A DNA stretch of 64,000 nucleotides from Sporomusa sphaeroides DSM 2875 (lineage in GTDB: Bacteria > Bacillota > Negativicutes > Sporomusales > Sporomusaceae). The stretch lies in contig NZ_CP146991.1 of assembly GCF_001941975.2 (NCBI RefSeq), forward strand, positions 42,501 through 106,500, written 5' to 3'. Shown in pieces: positions 60,746-64,000 of the stretch (positions within the stretch are counted from its first letter, which is position 1; the number at the start of each line of letters is the position of its first letter). Under the pieces are notes generated by a model. The model was not told the origin of the DNA. It saw nothing but the letters and a program-made list of their open reading frames with translations, and did no database searches. A program made the position numbers and the translations under genes.

Positions 60746-63700
60746 GTGAAACTCACTTTTATTTTAGGCCGGGCCGGCTACGGCAAGACCTGGCAATGTA
60801 TTAATGAAATAAGTGCACGGCTGGCCGAATTGCCTGACGGCCGGCCGCTTATTTTTATTGTGCCGGAACAGGCCACCTATGAGGTCGAACGGGCCCTGGC
60901 CACGGCTTGTCCGTCTGACGGCTTTGTCAGAGCCCATGTCGTGGGTTTCCGCCGCTTGGCTCACCGGGTGCTGCATGAGACCGGGGGGGCTGCCAGGCCG
61001 CATATTTCCGAATTGGGCAAGCGGATGGTTTTTAGCCGTCTGCTTATGGAAAATAAGGCGAACTTTAAACTGCTGGCCCGGGCAGCTGCGGAAAAGAGTT
61101 TTGCTGCCACTGTTGAAGGTCTTGTCAAAGAGTTTAAAACCTATGGCATTGGCCCGGACAAGCTGCATGAACTGGCCGGTGACGAAGCCTGCCAGGGCAG
61201 TCAGGCGCTGGCAGGAAAAGTTCACGATTTGGCGCTCTTGTACCAGGGCTTTGAGGATTTCCTGGCCGGACGGTATACGGACCCGGAAGATTATCTTGGC
61301 TTGCTGGCCGAAAAGATACCGGAATCGAGTCTGTTGCAGCAAGCCGAGGTATGGGTGGATGGCTTTGCCTGGTTTACGCCGCAGGAATATGCGGTACTTA
61401 CCGCCATCTTGCAAACTGCAGCAGCTACGACAGTTACCCTTTGCCTGGAACAGCCTGATACTTCGCTTCACGCCCGGGAAGAAGCGCTGTTTTACCGCCA
61501 GTGGGAAACCTACCGTAAAATCAAGCAGTTGGCGACAGGGCTAAAGGCTGAGATTGTCTGCCGGGAGCTGCCTGTACCCCACCGTTTCCGGCGGCCGGTG
61601 CTGGCGGTGCTTGAACAACAGTTTTTTGGCGGGAAAAGCCAGGATGCGCCGGCTGTTGACAATAGTTTTATCCTGGCAGAAGCAGCCAACCGCCGGACCG
61701 AAGCCGAGGCCATTGCCTGCGAAATGATCAGGCTGAGCCGGGAGGAGGGCCTGCGCTGGCGGGATATGGCCGTTCTTATCCGGGACATGGATAGCTATGC
61801 CGAACTGATGGCCACCGTACTGGCCGACTACGCCATCCCGTTTTTCCGAGACAACACCCGTCCGGCAGTTCATCACCCGCTGGCAGAGCTGGTGCGCTCC
61901 GCGCTGGATATTGTGCTGGAAAAGTGGAGCTATGAGCCGGTATTTCGCTGCCTCAAAACCGATTTGGTGCCGGTAACGCGGGATGAAGTGGATCTTTTGG
62001 AAAACTATTGTCTGGAATTTGGTATTCGCGGTTCGCGCTGGACAAATCCGGAGCCCTGGCCTTTCCGCCGCCGCTACTCGCTGGCCGAGGACGAATGGGC
62101 CGGCGATGAACCCGGTCCGGGTGACCAGGCGTATTTGGCCAAGATTGATTCCATCCGCCGCCAGGGTACGGAGCAGCTGGTGAATCTGTCCGGCAGATTA
62201 ACGCCGGCGCTGCGGGAGGGTCTGCCGCCGCTCAAGCTGGTGCAGGCTGTCTATGATTTTTTAACCGGCCTGCAAGTGGCAGACAGGCTTACGGCCTGGG
62301 CGACTGCCGCCGAGGAAGCCGGGGATCTGGAGCAAGCCCGGGAACATCAACAAATGTGGCCTAAGCTCATAGAGCTGCTGGACCAGATTGTCGATACCTT
62401 TGCCGACCAGCCGCTGACGCTGGAGGAGTTTGCCGCCATTGTCAGTGAGGGGTTGGAAGGCACCAAACTCAGTCTGATTCCGCCAGGGCTTGATTATGTG
62501 ACAATTGCCGCCTTGGAACGCACCCGGCGGCTGAAGATAAAAGCGGCCTTTGTGCCTGGCGCCAGTGACGGTGTATTACCGCGCCGCCGCCGGGAAGAGG
62601 GTTTATTAAGCGACAGTGACCGGGCGCTGCTAAAAAAGCTGGGGCTTGAACTTAGCGGCGGCGCGGTGGACGATGTCTTTGCCGAACAGTTTTTGGTATA
62701 TACGGCCCTGACCCGGGCCAGCCGGTTCCTCTGGGTGAGTTATCCCCTCGCAGATGCTGAGGGCAAAGCGTTGACACCCTCCCCGATTGTCAGACGCCTC
62801 AAGGAAATTACCGGCAGCACGCCGCTGGCCCTGCCGGTTGAGCCGCCGCCCGGGCGGGAAGCCGGATACCTGGCCAGGCCGGAGCGTGCTTTGGCGGCGC
62901 TGGCAGGAGCCCTCCGGCTGTACCGGGAGACCGGACAGATGAGCCCGGCATGGTGGGATGTTTATAATTGGGCGCTGACTGCAGACAATTGGCGTGACCA
63001 ATTAACAATAAAGCTTGCCGGACTGTTTCATCATAATCAGCTTGGACGGCTTGAGCCCGGTTTGCCTGGCAGGCTGTATGCGAAAAATGGTGTGCTGCGC
63101 GGCAGCGTAACCCGGTTTGAAGCTTTTCGTGCCTGTCCGTTCAAGCATTTTGCCCAATATGGCCTGGCGCTTAAGGAGCGGGCCTTGTATCAGTTGCAGT
63201 CCCCGGATCTGGGGCAGTTTTTACATGCTGTGCTCAAACAGTTTGGTGACCGGCTGGCTGAAACCGGCCAAAGCTGGGGTGACATAACACAGAATCAGAT
63301 TGGTGATTTGTGTACCGGTATTGTAACCGAACTGGCGCCCAAGCTGCAGAATGAAATCCTGTTAAGCAGCAAACAGCATGAGCATCTGGTAACACGGCTG
63401 ACACGGCGGGCTGTGAAGGCGGTAAGCCGCCTGGCCGCCTGGGCGAAGGTCAGTCAGTTCAGGCCAATGGCTTTTGAGCAGGCGTTCGGGCGGGGGCAGA
63501 ATGCCTTGCCGCCGTTAACGCTGGCATTGCCTGAAGCCAAGGTGGAAGTGGCCGGACAGATTGACCGCCTGGATATCGGCGAGTACGACGGGCGGCAATA
63601 TGTACTGGTGATTGATTACAAATCAGGCGGAGCCTGGCTCAGTCTGACTGAAGTATACTATGGCCTTAAGTTGCAGCTGCTTACCTATTTGCTGGTGGCA

Positions 63701-64000
63701 ATGAACGCCCGGCAGGGTGAGGATGCCTGTCTGCCGGCCGGTGTGCTGTATTACTTTTTGAAAAATCCCGTTGTGTCGGCCGCGACCCTAAGGACACCGG
63801 AACAAATTGAGAAAGATATCAATGCCAGACTCAAAATGCCGGGCTGGCTGCTGGCTGACACCACTATTGCCGGTATGCTGGAGCAAACGCTGGACGGCTG
63901 GTCGGAGTTTTTCAAGATCGCGCTTGGCAAAAAAGGTTTTTATGAAAGCTGTATGGACAAGCTTAAAACCGGTGAAGAGTTCGAACTGTTATTGATCCAT
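60746..64000 (+). CDS. addB: ATP-dependent helicase/nuclease subunit AddB, 3' end beyond the window
   Basis: An open frame of at least 1085 codons that leaves the right edge without a stop. It starts GTG behind GGAGGAG. Walker A is GRAGYGKT (8-15), then IFIVPEQATYEVE, typical of AddB. The C-terminal nuclease domain is reached: VAGQIDRLD (~937) and the catalytic VIDYKSGG (D957, K959). C797 (ACPFKHF) would be the first of four iron-sulfur ligands; the other three should lie past the edge. AddB works with AddA to process double-strand breaks for recombination. Confidence 0.93.
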   Translation, partial: MKLTFILGRAGYGKTWQCINEISARLAELPDGRPLIFIVPEQATYEVERALATACPSDGFVRAHVVGFRRLAHRVLHETGGAARPHISELGKRMVFSRLLMENKANFKLLARAAAEKSFAATVEGLVKEFKTYGIGPDKLHELAGDEACQGSQALAGKVHDLALLYQGFEDFLAGRYTDPEDYLGLLAEKIPESSLLQQAEVWVDGFAWFTPQEYAVLTAILQTAAATTVTLCLEQPDTSLHAREEALFYRQWETYRKIKQLATGLKAEIVCRELPVPHRFRRPVLAVLEQQFFGGKSQDAPAVDNSFILAEAANRRTEAEAIACEMIRLSREEGLRWRDMAVLIRDMDSYAELMATVLADYAIPFFRDNTRPAVHHPLAELVRSALDIVLEKWSYEPVFRCLKTDLVPVTRDEVDLLENYCLEFGIRGSRWTNPEPWPFRRRYSLAEDEWAGDEPGPGDQAYLAKIDSIRRQGTEQLVNLSGRLTPALREGLPPLKLVQAVYDFLTGLQVADRLTAWATAAEEAGDLEQAREHQQMWPKLIELLDQIVDTFADQPLTLEEFAAIVSEGLEGTKLSLIPPGLDYVTIAALERTRRLKIKAAFVPGASDGVLPRRRREEGLLSDSDRALLKKLGLELSGGAVDDVFAEQFLVYTALTRASRFLWVSYPLADAEGKALTPSPIVRRLKEITGSTPLALPVEPPPGREAGYLARPERALAALAGALRLYRETGQMSPAWWDVYNWALTADNWRDQLTIKLAGLFHHNQLGRLEPGLPGRLYAKNGVLRGSVTRFEAFRACPFKHFAQYGLALKERALYQLQSPDLGQFLHAVLKQFGDRLAETGQSWGDITQNQIGDLCTGIVTELAPKLQNEILLSSKQHEHLVTRLTRRAVKAVSRLAAWAKVSQFRPMAFEQAFGRGQNALPPLTLALPEAKVEVAGQIDRLDIGEYDGRQYVLVIDYKSGGAWLSLTEVYYGLKLQLLTYLLVAMNARQGEDACLPAGVLYYFLKNPVVSAATLRTPEQIEKDINARLKMPGWLLADTTIAGMLEQTLDGWSEFFKIALGKKGFYESCMDKLKTGEEFELLLIH

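Noticed and set aside
1-64000. CRISPR arrays, tRNA and rRNA genes, prophage or defence systems
   Set aside because: No regularly spaced repeats, no tRNA cloverleaf or rRNA sequence, and no phage or recognised defence genes were seen. The only mobile element identified with confidence is the group II intron.

Overview
This 64 kb window looks like chromosome from a diderm, endospore-forming Firmicute of the Negativicutes, most like Sporomusaceae (Sporomusa and relatives). The Firmicute signs are T-box leaders, ECF transporters, a CtsR operator in front of clpB, DapL and an AddAB-type recombination enzyme. An AsmA-like protein fits an outer membrane, and a corrinoid methyltransferase set fits an acetogen that uses methyl groups. 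This assignment is inferred from gene content only; no rRNA or tRNA gene lies in the window.

Layout from left to right. 1-3.3 kb: methionine ABC transporter (metN 3' end, metI, metQ) with an aminotransferase inside the cluster and a 77-bp tandem repeat. 3.4-9.3 kb: ketopantoate locus (panB, a PanS/BASS transporter, panE), a LarA-like DUF2088 protein and an IclR regulator. 9.4-16.1 kb: GNAT acetyltransferase, sbcD-sbcC and a NamZ-like (DUF1343) lipoprotein. 16.3-25.3 kb: a one-carbon island with a DUF1638 protein, two MFS transporters, a PAS sigma-54 activator, and a three-gene methyltransferase set (MtrH-like, corrinoid protein, UroD-like). Two well-formed sigma-54 promoters serve the divergent arms. 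25.5-27.8 kb: metallo-hydrolase, lipid kinase and Nudix genes ending in a strong terminator. 27.8-29.9 kb: a C-terminal remnant of citrate lyase alpha (citF) beside oadG-oadB of a sodium-pumping decarboxylase, apparently a decayed citrate fermentation locus.

30.0-33.3 kb: a T-box with a tryptophan (UGG) specifier in front of a TrpP-like S component and its own EcfA-EcfA'-EcfT module. 33.5-36.7 kb: dapL and an AsmA-like protein, separated by a long inverted repeat. 36.9-38.8 kb: a complete group II intron with its reverse transcriptase. 38.8-42.0 kb: a 50-codon ORF overlapping a chelatase-like AAA ATPase and a VWA protein. 42.0-45.7 kb: exported serine hydrolase and cell-wall amidase. 45.9-48.3 kb: a second UGG T-box controlling another TrpP paralogue joined to an arylacetate-CoA ligase. 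48.5-54.9 kb: HD-GYP protein, clpB, and a PAS-GGDEF-EAL protein. 54.9-64.0 kb: thiD, an unknown protein, a metallophosphoesterase, mug, an orphan amino-acid binding lipoprotein, an iron alcohol dehydrogenase, and addB running off the right end.

The most interesting points are: the tryptophan T-box placed over a transporter plus an aryl-CoA ligase, suggesting salvage of indoleacetate into tryptophan; the sigma-54 controlled methyltransferase island with its DUF1638 partner; the unusual AAA/VWA pair with a coupled micro-ORF; and a dispersed stem-loop repeat family that supplies stop codons to the genes it abuts.
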